DNA of 64,000 bases from Schistosoma mansoni (lineage: Eukaryota > Platyhelminthes > Trematoda > Strigeidida > Schistosomatidae). The stretch covers positions 682,001 through 746,000 of the forward strand of contig NW_017386031.1 of assembly GCF_000237925.1 (NCBI RefSeq), given 5' to 3'. A program made the position numbers and the translations under genes. The notes under the pieces were generated by a model. The model ran no database searches and was not told where the DNA came from. It saw nothing but the letters and a program-made list of their open reading frames with translations. Positions 54,655 through 64,000 of the stretch are shown here, in pieces (position 1 is the first letter of the stretch; each line of letters starts with the position of its first letter).

Positions 54655-55010
54655 TATCAGCTGTTTATGCAATTATCTATGCAAGATACTCAATCTCTGT
54701 TGACTGGATATCATCAGCAACAGCCTACTGTAGGAGAGGATAAGCCAGCTTCCATCTGTAGAGGGAATTAGGAAAATACGTTGGAAGTGGATCACCAAAC
54801 TGCATCAGGAGGTAAGCGCTAACTTGGAATCCTGAAGAGAGACGGAGAAGAGGAACACACTGCGTCTAAAATTGGAAGTAGACATGCAAAGGATGAATAA
54901 CATCTAGAAACAACTGTGAAGGATTGCCCATGACAGAGGTTGGTGGAGAATGTTGGTGGGAAGGTTATGTTTCACCATGAGGAGTAACGTGCCTAATTAA
55001 ATAAGTATAT
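54655..55010 (+). mobile_element. RTE-a 3' fragment, decayed
   Basis: Order of the RTE-a tail (tgcaagatactcaatctctg ... accatgaggagtaacgtgcc) with many indels. Confidence 0.6.
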
Positions 55011-55199
55011 TAATATCATTAGTCATTAATGTTTATTTCCCTACTTGACTGAACTTTACTAGTCATAGCTGCTCATTTACAAATCTCCTCTAACTGATCA
55101 CTATTGAACAGCTGATTATTATCATTACTATTATTGTTATTATCACTAGCATTATTATTAAAATTAGAATGGAATATGTACGATCGATGTATGATCGAT

Positions 55200-55490
55200 A
55201 TGATCGATAGCATTCGATCAGCACTAAGAAGGACTTGACACGCATGACATTGATCACCACCTAGTGATCAATCAATTGTGATTACATTTCAGTCCTACAG
55301 GAGGTCGGTCGCGACCCGAATAGCTCAGTGGTAACGTCTCTGACTGTGAAGCTGAGTGACACGGGATCGAATCCATTAGGGAGCATCAGCTCCTTTAGGA
55401 TTACAGGTACACCTTGCTGACGAGTGCCAAGTAGCACGAAACCCGGGTCTAGGGTTTGCTGTTGACCACCTCCAACCACCATCTTATCTC
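55200..55490 (+). mobile_element. H3 SINE
   Basis: A third tRNA-like family. A box tagctcagtgg is perfect; B box gggatcgaatcca. Upstream leader gaaggacttgacacgcatga...; 3' end gttgaccacctccaaccacc. Carries an intact hammerhead core of different sequence from H1/H2. Confidence 0.7.
55417..55449 (+). ncRNA. Hammerhead ribozyme core (H3 type)
   Basis: CTGACGAG, stem II GTGC/GCAC with loop caagta, GAAA, stem III ACCC/GGGT, GTC. Same core as the copy at 40244-40276, about 15 kb away on the other strand. Confidence 0.6.
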
Positions 55491-55764
55491 AATATGTACG
55501 ATAGTGTTTGACTATCATGATGAGCCATTGACTGTTCTAATCAATAACAAACATTACAAGCAGTAGGAAATTCTTAGAATCAATAATGCTGTAGTGAAAC
55601 ATAATCATCTAAACTGTAACTAATGTAAATGCTTTTTACCAGTTCCGGTAATACAAGTGTTTTGTAACCACTATATAATTGATGACTAAATTCCAATGAC
55701 ATTCTCTTCATTTGAGTTTTTCAACATTTAAAATCATAATAGTTTAAATTTACTTAGTATTACT

Positions 55765-55865
55765 TGTTTGAATTCAGCTGACATCCAGCTGACGAGTCCT
55801 AAATGGGACGAAATGCGCGTCAAACTGGATTCCACTGCTAGCCACTATTCATCTTTGCTTACAAT
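55765..55865 (+). mobile_element. H1 SINE, 3' part
   Basis: Only the hammerhead and 3' end remain, joined to unrelated AT-rich sequence. Confidence 0.65.
55789..55821 (+). ncRNA. Hammerhead ribozyme core (H1 type)
   Basis: CTGACGAG, GTCC/GGAC stem II, GAAA, stem III AUGC/GCGU (one G-U), GTC, then the AAA spacer before ctggattcc. Confidence 0.45.
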
Positions 55866-55904
55866 CATAATAGTTTATTCGTTTTTTTATTAAAGTCAGT
55901 GTGT

Positions 55905-56450
55905 ACATAATACTTACTTATACCTGTTATCCTTCATGGAGGAGCATAGGCTTCTCACCATAATTCTTCATCCAACTCTGTCCTGAGCAATCCTTCACAA
56001 TTGTTTCAAGATGCTATTCATCTTTTGTATGTTTGCTTTTCAATTTTCAACGCAGTGTGTTCTTTCGACTTACACTTCACATTTTCTCTTCAGGATTTCG
56101 AGTAAGCGCTTACCTTCTGATGAAGTTTGGTGATTTGCTCAATGTATGTCCAATCCACTTCCAACGTCTTTTCCTGATTTCCTCTTCAGCTGGAAGCTGG
56201 TTTGTTCTCTCCCACAGTAGGCTGTTGCTGATGGTATCCGGTTAATGGATGTTGAGTATCTTGCGTAGACAATTATTTATAAATACATGTACTTTCTTGA
56301 CGATGGTTGTAGTAGTTCTCCTTGTTTCAGCTCCGTATAGTAGGACTGTCTTGAGGTTCGTATTAAAGATTCTCACTTTGATATTGGTTGACAGTTGTTT
56401 TGAGTTCCATATACTCTTCAATTGTAAGAATGCGGCCATTGCTTTGGTAT
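55905..56450 (-). mobile_element. RTE-a 3' fragment
   Basis: Minus strand encodes AAFLQLKSIWNSKQLSTNIK and [20 protein letters not shown], with frameshifts further down; 3' end near 55905. Confidence 0.75.
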
Positions 56451-56639
56451 ATACATATAGTTAGCATTTCCAATTACTTAGCCAAAACAAGTTTGACATG
56501 AGATTTATTGTACTGATGAATAGGCAATTATTCATTTAACAGTATCGGTTATATTGTTCATGGTTTATTGAAATATTATTACTACACTAATAAACTTTGT
56601 AATAATCATTCATTTTTTCAAGATAAGGTCTTTGTTTCT

Positions 56640-56900
56640 GAGTAAATCTGACCAGTAAAGTCAAACTGTGTCTATTGTGAGGCAGTTACTCACTGAAGAC
56701 AATAGTGGACGGTTGCGCGATATCGTGGATTGGTTGAAGTTAGACATTAACACCGTTGGATGCTGGCCAGCTCAATGGTCTAGAGGCTAAGCGTTAGTGA
56801 GCGGGATCGAAGGCCCTGGGTTCGAGTCTTACGAGTAGGATCGTGGATGCTCACTGCTGAGGAGTTGAGTACTTGAACAAAACGGCCGTCCAATGCTTCA
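56640..56900 (+). mobile_element. H2 SINE
   Basis: From leader (gaccagtaaagtcaaactgt) to ggccgtccaatgc; CTGAGGAG is intact but stem II is lost (ttgagtacttgaac). Confidence 0.7.
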
Positions 56901-57084
56901 CATATCACATTAATTAGAAGATCAAAAATCAATACATTTACGATGCACACGGAAGATGTCAATCAATCACATAATCAAAAGGTCAATTGACCAAGAAAAC
57001 AATCAATCAGAAATCAAAGATTTTAGAGTCTGTGAAGACAATCAGTCACAACCAAGGTCATCGGAATGGATTAACTTGAACATT

Positions 57085-57355
57085 TGTGAAACAAATTCAC
57101 TCGGTATTGTTTACTTGTATCTTTCCATTGTTACTTAGGACTGCAACTGATCAGTCTCTTATTGGCATATGTGCATCATGTGCGGACTGCCACGATATTG
57201 TCAGAAGTCATAAGCTTTGAAGCGAACGGTGCTGGGTTTAAGTCCCAGAGTGAATATCAACTCTGAGATGCAGGTACATCCAGCTGACGAGTCCCAAATA
57301 GGACAAAACACGCTTCCTGGATTCCATTACTAGCCATTGTTCATTTTTGATTAGA
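57085..57355 (+). mobile_element. H1 SINE, rearranged
   Basis: A minus-strand leader (57085-57180) joins a plus-strand tRNA-plus-hammerhead part. CTGACGAG is present but GACAAAAC and CTTC (not GTC) kill the core; here ctggattcc directly follows the triplet. Confidence 0.65.
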
Positions 57356-57444
57356 AAATTTGCGGAACAGTTTTTTTCAAGAGCTCACTCCTATTCAAAA
57401 TAAACATTAATGTTAAAGTCATCTACAATGACAGTAAATTACGT

Positions 57445-58255
57445 CTTACTTGCTTACTTATGCCTGTCACTCCTCATGGAGGAGCATAGACCTCACACCA
57501 GCATTCTCCATCCAACCCTATTCTGAGCAATCCTTTCCAGTTCTTTGCAGTTAACATATTGAAAATCTTCTCAGGAACTCCATAGTGTCAAAGAATTTTC
57601 CATAATGTTCTCCGGTTCAAACTGTCAAACGCCTTCTCATAGTCAATGGAGTTGATGTATACTTACGAATTCGACTCAACTGATTGTTCAACGATGATCC
57701 ATAGTGTCGCAATTTGGTCTGTGCACGACCGATCCTTACGCGATTCAGCCTGTTGATCTCGAAGTTGGGTGTCTACTGCGTCTTTTATCCGATTCAGCAA
57801 CACTCTGTTGAAAACTTTTCCTGGTGCTGACAAAAAACTAATGCCTCTGTAATTCTCTTATTTGTTCAGATATCCTTTCTTTGGTATGTTGATGAGGTGT
57901 CCTTCTTTTCAGTCCATCGGCACTTGTTCTTTATCCTGAATCTTCATAAATAGAAGGTGAAGCATGTTTACAGTTACTTTAATGTCTGACTTCAGTGCTT
58001 CAGCTAGTATATTGTCAGGTCCTGCCGCTTTTCCGCTCTTGATTTGTCTGATGACCATCTTGACTTCTTCGATCGTTGGTGGAGTGACATGTATAAGTAG
58101 GTCTATATGTGCTGCTTCAATATCCGGTGGATTTATTAGGGCTGGTCTATTCAGCAGTTCCTCGAAGTATTCTGCCCATCTTTTCCACTGTTCTTGAATC
58201 CCTGTGAAGTAAATTACATCATTCAGTTTAACTAAATCAAATTCCAAATACACCA
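57445..58255 (-). mobile_element. RTE-a fragment with RT domain
   Basis: The 3' terminal piece (57445-57545) joins an earlier RT segment. It encodes WKRWAEYFEELLNRPALINP, IKSGKAAGPDNILAEALKSD (RT motif 1) and, with frameshifts, a YEKAFDSLNR-type motif A with its catalytic Asp. The missing middle implies an internal deletion. Confidence 0.8.
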
Positions 58256-58284
58256 TTTCATCTACATCGGTATAGACAATATGC

Positions 58285-58385
58285 AGATACCCATAAAAAA
58301 CCTATTTTGTGAGATTCTTCAGTAGTGTGCATCCACGATCCAGTCTTGCAAGATTTCAACCCAGAACCTATCAGTCTAGCGTATT
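58285..58385 (-). mobile_element. H2 SINE scrap
   Basis: gagattcttcagtagtgtgc ... aacccagaacctatcagtct; tRNA and hammerhead parts both incomplete. Confidence 0.5.
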
Positions 58386-58389
58386 TTGC

Positions 58390-59685
58390 ATTTATTTTGT
58401 TAATTTTCATTGTCTGTACATTTATCCTAAAATGATCGTACATATTGTTTAAGTGTACTACTCATTGCATGACATATGTTGTTAAACGCTTGTAAATATA
58501 CTACTATACACAAGTCTTTTGTTCTCTGTTGCTGGTGACGAGAACGTGATTGGTATAATGGAAACAATTATTATTATAACCAATTGTATCAGTGATTGTT
58601 TTAATGTAATTGTTGGTTTAAGTGTACCAAACACACACTTTCATCCGTTATCTGTGACCTTGCAAGAACTCTCATACGCTTCAGTACAATCTGGATATTC
58701 TTTTGATACCACGAGATCGCCAAAGAATATATCTTAATACAACCGTCAACTACCCTCTGGTTTTTGGCCTACAGAGGGATTCAACCTATTACCTGGCACG
58801 TAATCTTCCCTATATTGGTGATCATAGTCAATCACGACTAGACACCTACTACAAACGAATTGATTGAAGTTAGAAATGCAAATCATAAGTAATAAGCTCA
58901 GTTATATGAAAGTTAAGAGTTCTTCATAAGGTCTCATGACATTAAATTTAGTCCCTGGTAAAGTTATAAATACACAGTGATGAGAAATCCTATACCAAGA
59001 CGAAACTGAAATCATATGCTTCTTAATTTTCAAGGGTTATTCAACTCCAGTGTTATATCCCGTGGAGATTGATGAATGGTAACTTTTGAGAGCTATTTAT
59101 AGACCAATGGGATATGTATATCTCCTATTGTATAGTCGTTAAGGAACTTGAGTATTCATATTCATGTTCCCTTTATTATGAGCTTTATTTTGACCCCTGG
59201 ACTATTGTTGCACGATTTACCATTCCTGAATTATACCCAGTCTATTAATTACTGTTCCCCCTATTCACAGCCAAATTTGGCCAAATCTTGTACAAATGTT
59301 ATTTTCTATTTTATGGTACGATGTGGTCTGTTTGTTTGGTTTATAAACCAATTATGTTTGAAATAAAACGATTCATATTGCAGAGGTTGTTATTGGTGTT
59401 CTAGACTTAATTGGCTGTGCTAGGCAGATGCAGGACCGATAAGTACTCTAGACTGCTCATACGGTTTTTTGTGTATCATTGGATCCGATCGATAAAATCA
59501 CTCCTACCTAATTGGCGGTTTTTATAACGTCATACACTAACAGGGCATTCACTCGGCCACAAGTTATAACATCAAGTTAGTTCTTGATAATAAAAATACA
59601 AATTTTCCAAACATTTAACAACTTCAAGAATTACAATTAGTTCTGCTGAAGTTTGATTATAATGTAGCGGCAGTAAAATGTCACT
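58390..59685. other. No gene supported
   Basis: Apart from an R2 copy, short ORFs only. 58850-59090 has a weak tRNA-like SINE order (gaagttagaaatgcaaatca; gacgaaactgaaatc) too decayed to assign. Confidence 0.35.
58660..58845 (-). repeat. R2 interspersed repeat, copy 3
   Basis: gatattcttttgataccacg and cctggcacgtaatcttccct match copies near 2.8 and 3.5 kb. Confidence 0.55.
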
Positions 59686-59689
59686 AAGC

Positions 59690-60060
59690 CCTAGCCAAAT
59701 GATTCGGGAGTTGAATCACTGAATATCGAACAGATCATCGATCCCTGTTAAAGTCAAGAGTAACATAACGCACATCAACTAATCATACTCCATGGACTGG
59801 CTCATGCGGTGGTGATCTCATTAAAATTTCTGTACTCATTCTTATTAATATATTTACGTAATCATGCTCTTTGTGTTATACAGTCTTCAAAGCAGACATA
59901 GTACTTTATTACGTCGAATGGGGTGATTCACGTTAGATGCTGATCGCGAGGTGTGATTTCGAAGTTAGTTTATTCGTTACACCGTTCCCGTCTAATTCAA
60001 ATAGGCCTCCAATCATTCCACATAGATCATCAACGTTAATGGTCTACAATAAAATATTCA
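59690..60060 (-). repeat. R3 interspersed repeat, copy 2
   Basis: Inverted relative to 3835-4245 (gttacaccgttcccgtctaa; cagatcatcgatccctgtta). Confidence 0.55.
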
Positions 60061-60124
60061 CAAGCGAAAAAGCATCAAAGTATCAATAACAGTACAATTA
60101 ATTTTTAACTATATCTGAGATTAT

Positions 60125-60320
60125 AAGCAAAGATGGATAATGACTAGCAGTGGAATCCAGTTTGACGCGCATTTCGTCCTATTTGTGACTAATCAGCTGA
60201 ATGTACCTGCCACATCTCAGACTTGTTGATGTTTACTCTGGGACTCGAACCCAGTACCCTTCACTTCAAACGCCATCATGTTATACACTTACCTACTGAG
60301 TCCTGATAGCCACTGAGATT
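60125..60320 (-). mobile_element. H1 SINE (Smα-like)
   Basis: Minus strand; CTGATTAG and GACGAAAT (core damaged), B box GGTTCGAGTCC. Confidence 0.7.
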
Positions 60321-60829
60321 GTAAATCTTCCTTTTTCATTAGATAGTATCATAATTAGCAGATATAATTTGTTGCGTTCTACAAATGATTTTTGAAAAAG
60401 ATGTCATCAAAGCAAAACAAAATTTTGAATTATCTATCAATAGCGACCTATTAGTGACAAGATTATCTTTTTTAAAATATGTAACCTAAATGCGACTTGC
60501 TGATTTCATCCAAATTACTGTGTACTTTATTCATCTATAGCCCAGATGTTTCCAGATGGCCTCTCAATGGTTAAAGATAATATCACTGAATTTTTCCCAA
60601 AAAAAAGTCTTATCATTAGTTTATTCATGTTGTAGTGCTTCCTTATATTAGCTTAATTGAATATATTAATTACATTTTTTGGATATTATCCCTGTTATCT
60701 GTATTCATAGTAATATATATCCGACAACAATTTAAACATAACTTTTTGTACTACTATTCAGTAGTATAACTTTTAAAAGCTAACTTTTAAAGTCTGACAT
60801 TAGATTACGAATGGAGCAAAAAGTTGTAG
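60321..60829. other. No supported feature
   Basis: AT-rich, no ORF or repeat match recognised. Confidence 0.4.
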
Positions 60830-61145
60830 CTGTAAATAATTCTCCAAAATCAATAGCTTTTTAAATGTTCGACATTGCATGCTGACCACATTGTTTTAAG
60901 TGAACTCATTTAGCTGAATGCGTTCGGTCATGCATCCGCACCAGATCATGTTACAGCTCGGCGTGGGAAACATCTCCTACGTTCATTAGCCAGATTAGAG
61001 CAACCCCTTCTCGATATATTGATAACGCATCAAATATATCTTTCCAACCTCCTCGCATCTGTTTTCTGATTTTAACCAAGGGGGGACGATTCTAATATAG
61101 AAGGTGTTACTGGTTAATAGTTGTCAAACTACAATACTGGTGGTA
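60830..61145 (+). repeat. R1 interspersed repeat, copy 2
   Basis: Matches 2310-2625; the purine tract is cleaner here (aaggggggacgattc). Confidence 0.6.
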
Positions 61146-61549
61146 TCTTCAAAGTAAAGATAGCCAATAATAAATAATTCAATTTTCTTTTACAGTAGTA
61201 GATAAGAGATTAAGATTATCATTAATTACATCTTGTTTAAGCTTCGAAATGCGAAATTGCATTGTGAAATGATTTTACTAGAAGATTGTTAACAAATGAG
61301 TACTTCACACATAAAACTACGCCTGTAGCTCTTCTAGGGCTACTGTTGATCTAAAGTCTTATTAAGGAGCAATGGCTAGCACGAAACTTAGATATGACTG
61401 TTTTCTGCCAACCACCTAACAAAATAAATGACTTATGTCAAGATTATTATACTTTTAGACAGAAACTAGATGCTGAGAATGTGTGAAATTGACTTCACGT
61501 TTAAATTTCAATGCATTAGGCAGTTAGACTGACAAATGTCTTTTAGGAG

Positions 61550-61720
61550 TGACTTACTTCCTTACATCTATTTCCCCTGTAAAAGAGCATAAGCTGCCTA
61601 CCAGCATTCTCCATGGAACTCTGTCCTTGTCCAGGTCATTTGTGAAGTCCAAATCGTCTAGTTACGTCAACGTCGTCCATTTTATTCGGTGCCTCCCCTC
61701 AGATGTGGAGGTATTCACAA
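61550..61720 (-). mobile_element. RTE-a 3'-terminal fragment
   Basis: gagcataagctgcctaccag and ccagcattctccatggaact: decayed RTE-a 3' end. Confidence 0.55.
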
Positions 61721-62354
61721 TCCAGTCAACCATCAAAAGAACCAGAAAGGAGGAGAGCAGTCAACCTCGTCTGACACTGCCCCTCGCTTGGAGTGCATCC
61801 ATCAGCTGTCCTCCAAGCACGCATTCGCACTGTAATCGTCATACCAATTTCGGATGACAGTGTAGAGTGTTCGTTCGGTGAGGCATCCAATTTTGTTACG
61901 TGTTCGCATGTCGGGCTAACCAATATGTGGTGGCGTGCTTCGTTAATCGATCGTCTCGATAACCGTTATTATATCAATCTGAACGGTGTATAATGTCAGA
62001 AGACAAAGGGAAGCGGCAACTATATTTTTATTGACAAATAACATAGGCTAGAAGGCAGTAAGCACATGAGCAAATGTTAGCGAGCGAAGTAAAAATGACA
62101 TGCATGGTAGTTGGTTGGTAGGCCAACTCGCTATGAGCAAGCATTAATCAACATTTATAGTCAGGCAAAAATGAATGACAGATATGTGATAGGTAGGATA
62201 AGAAGTGTGCATACACATACGCTCATATAAAAAAATAGTCAAGGTCAATAAGCGAATAATCAACAAGATCAAAATATGACTCATAACGTTATAGGTGAAT
62301 TGGCTTGTCCAGAAACTAGAATAAGCTATGTAGGTGTAATATAGTACACGACGT
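61721..62354. other. No gene supported
   Basis: Overlapping short ORFs on both strands at 61726-61993 in a slightly GC-richer patch; no motif recognised. Confidence 0.35.
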
Positions 62355-62465
62355 TATACTACTCCCCACAACAGTGACAATCTTCTCAGGTCCTCCATAG
62401 TATCGAAGAAGGCTAAATAATGTCCTCCTTTCTACACTGCCAAATGCTTTCTTGGGGCTATTGAT
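62355..62465 (-). mobile_element. RTE RT-domain scrap
   Basis: Minus-strand similarity to the LWKILRHYG-type stretch of the copy at 57.5 kb (ctcctttctacactgccaaa). Confidence 0.45.
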
Positions 62466-62819
62466 TTTGAGGATTTATTTGCCGCTACAATGTTCTGACA
62501 GTACTAGAGTTGTTTGCTAAACAATAACGACATGAATGAGAGCGAATATAATTGAAAAATATCAGGAAGTTGGCTAACATCTATCGCTGAATCATTTACT
62601 GCGAATCCGGTGCTCGTAATCTGGTACTGTTACACTCATTTCATGTGTTCTTTCCTTACTGCTCTCGACATTATTATTTGGACATCAATGAGGTAAAAGT
62701 TCGGAGGAGCAGTAAACCACTAAACATTCAGGTTGTTAGCGGACTACTATGAGATTGTAAGATTAATATGTTTTATCATTAAATAAACATTGCCAGGTCG
62801 TGATGTTTCGTTCTGTTGT

Positions 62820-63065
62820 CTATCATGCAGACATTGATCATGACCTAGTGACCGGTCAGTTGTAAATACAACTCAATCTTACGAGTAGTCAGCCACATCC
62901 CAGATAGCTAGGTGGCAACATCTCTGACTGTGAGGCTGGTGGACTTGGGATCGAGATCGGATCTGTCAGCGAGTATCAATGCTCTCAAGATCACAGGTAT
63001 ACCTTGCTAACAAGTGCCAAATAGCACGAAACCTGGGTCCAAGGTATCCTATCGACTACCAAGGG
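62820..63065 (+). mobile_element. H3 SINE, diverged
   Basis: cagatagctaggtggcaaca A-box region, ggatcgag B box region, then CTAACAAG (two core changes), GTGC/GCAC stem II, GAAAC and a cctgggtcc end. Confidence 0.6.
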
Positions 63066-63220
63066 GAACACCAAGACAATAAATGACACGACTATTTGTT
63101 CCTCATCCCTTAGGTTGAAGACTTTATTACCCTAGCCATAAAATCAGTCAGTCGAAAAGATTTTTAGTTTCGTTTTACTCATTCAAGCAACAAGGTCAAA
63201 TCAAGCCGAGCAGTTGAAAG

Positions 63221-63333
63221 ATGAAACTTAGGCTGAAGTTTCTAAATAAGTTCCATGTTTTCGAGACGGCAGCAGCTAGTGACACTCTTAATGAGATTTT
63301 TGAATCTGCTTCAAAAATCTTCGGTTTAAAAAG
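63221..63333 (+). CDS. Candidate first exon of an unidentified gene
   Basis: ATG at 63221 opens MKLRLKFLNKFHVFETAAAS then DTLNEIFESASKIFGLKR, ending at AAAAG|gtaggt, a good donor. The strand-strand-helix pattern could be a ubiquitin-like fold, but I do not recognise the protein, and the rest would lie beyond the window. It abuts a decayed retroelement on the other strand. It could be chance. Confidence 0.3.
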
Positions 63334-63339
63334 GTAGGT

Positions 63340-63971
63340 ATTATTTTGCATTTCCATTTGAATCGATTCTCAAGCAGCCAATCTGGTCGGATACGAATAT
63401 TTGAATCACGAGTTTTGTGTGTGTTATTCAATATCACGTCTCTTTCTTCAAATTTCCCGAGTACTAACTCCAAGATCCTTTTTTGTTGGGTCTCGCCTCC
63501 AACTCATTTACCGAGTCTTATTACTTTCGTGATATGTACCCCTGAAACCTCTTCTGGCAGTACATTTCTGATGCCGAATTCCACTAACTCCAGATCGTAT
63601 GCATGCCTTTTAGCAGGTTTATTGTCTTTCGACTCCTGTAGATCCCAAATAATTAAGCTAGGAACGTGTTTAACTTCTTTTCAAGTCGTGTTCACGGCTT
63701 TCAAACGTGATGTCAGATTCTGGCTGTTAACTGTTGGTATCTTACCGTTAGCTTTCCTTGTAACAGTGTCGTGTGAGTCTTGCTAACTACTCACGACAAT
63801 GTTTTATGGGGCCAAACTTTTCCCATTCACGATAGGGCTAAATATTGTCCTACTTTCGGATTTTGCTGGAATAATCTGCAACGCAGAGCGTGAGTCCATC
63901 AAGGACTTATCTTCCTACGGGCTTTGTTTTGGGCTATATTTCCTTCTCTTCTTTGTTTCCGCATTTTCCAT
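63340..63971 (-). pseudogene. Decayed ORF1 of a CR1-like non-LTR retrotransposon
   Basis: Minus strand from an ATG at 63971: MENAETKKRRKYSPKQSP, later VKHVPSLIIWDLQESKDNKP, LPEEVSGVHITKVIRLGK and RDSNIRIRPDWLLENRF. The 'RLGK ... NIRIRPD' pattern fits the nucleic-acid-binding ORF1 of CR1-type elements. At least five in-frame stops interrupt it, yet the frame holds without indels across ~600 bp. The 3' part and ORF2 are absent. Confidence 0.6.
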
Positions 63972-64000
63972 TCCCCTTCAGTCGCTGCTGTAGCAACTTG

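Noticed and set aside
61726-61993. Overlapping ORFs on both strands in a GC-richer patch
   Set aside because: No recognisable protein and no splice-bounded structure; probably old retroelement sequence.

Overview
The window looks like chromosomal DNA of a blood fluke (Schistosoma or a close schistosomatid). It is AT-rich and packed with retroelements. The evidence is: several tRNA-derived SINE families carrying hammerhead ribozyme cores (Smα-like); many RTE-clade non-LTR fragments whose 3' ends read taagtaagtaag (SR2-like); a Merlin-type transposase remnant; and a gene whose first introns are only 31-45 bp, followed by kilobase introns, a known schistosome habit. The species cannot be fixed from sequence alone. 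There are no prokaryotic operons, rRNA genes or CRISPR arrays.

Two protein-coding genes could be rebuilt exon by exon. (1) Plus strand, 9677-20051: pyridoxal kinase (PDXK), ten exons whose joined length is 1023 nt (340 aa plus stop), in frame across every junction. (2) Minus strand, 52375-24775: a junctophilin (JPH), ten exons joining to 3366 nt (1121 aa plus stop), with 6+2 MORN repeats, a long low-complexity linker and a C-terminal membrane anchor. The genes converge tail to tail, about 4.7 kb apart. They work in unrelated processes (vitamin B6 salvage; ER/SR to plasma-membrane junctions).

Layout. 1-9.6 kb: repeats, no convincing gene. 9.7-20.1 kb: PDXK, with repeats in its large 3' introns. 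20.1-24.8 kb: convergent intergenic stretch with a Merlin remnant, retroelement fragments and a fold-back hairpin. 24.8-52.4 kb: JPH, whose introns hold most of the SINEs, a very small LTR retrotransposon (43.1-44.1 kb) and two 200-N assembly gaps. 52.4-63.2 kb: repeats. 63.2-64 kb: a decayed CR1-like ORF1 on the minus strand and a weak candidate first exon on the plus strand.

Repeat names used below are local labels. H1, H2 and H3 are three tRNA-like SINE families, each carrying its own hammerhead-type core. C is an unassigned ~520-bp family (9 copies). RTE-a is the SR2-like family and RTE-b a second RTE-like family. L is the LTR family. R1-R4 are other interspersed repeats. The most notable signals are the hammerhead cores in three separate SINE families, the recurring head-to-head SINE pairs (one flanks an assembly gap), the miniature LTR element and the unassigned C family.
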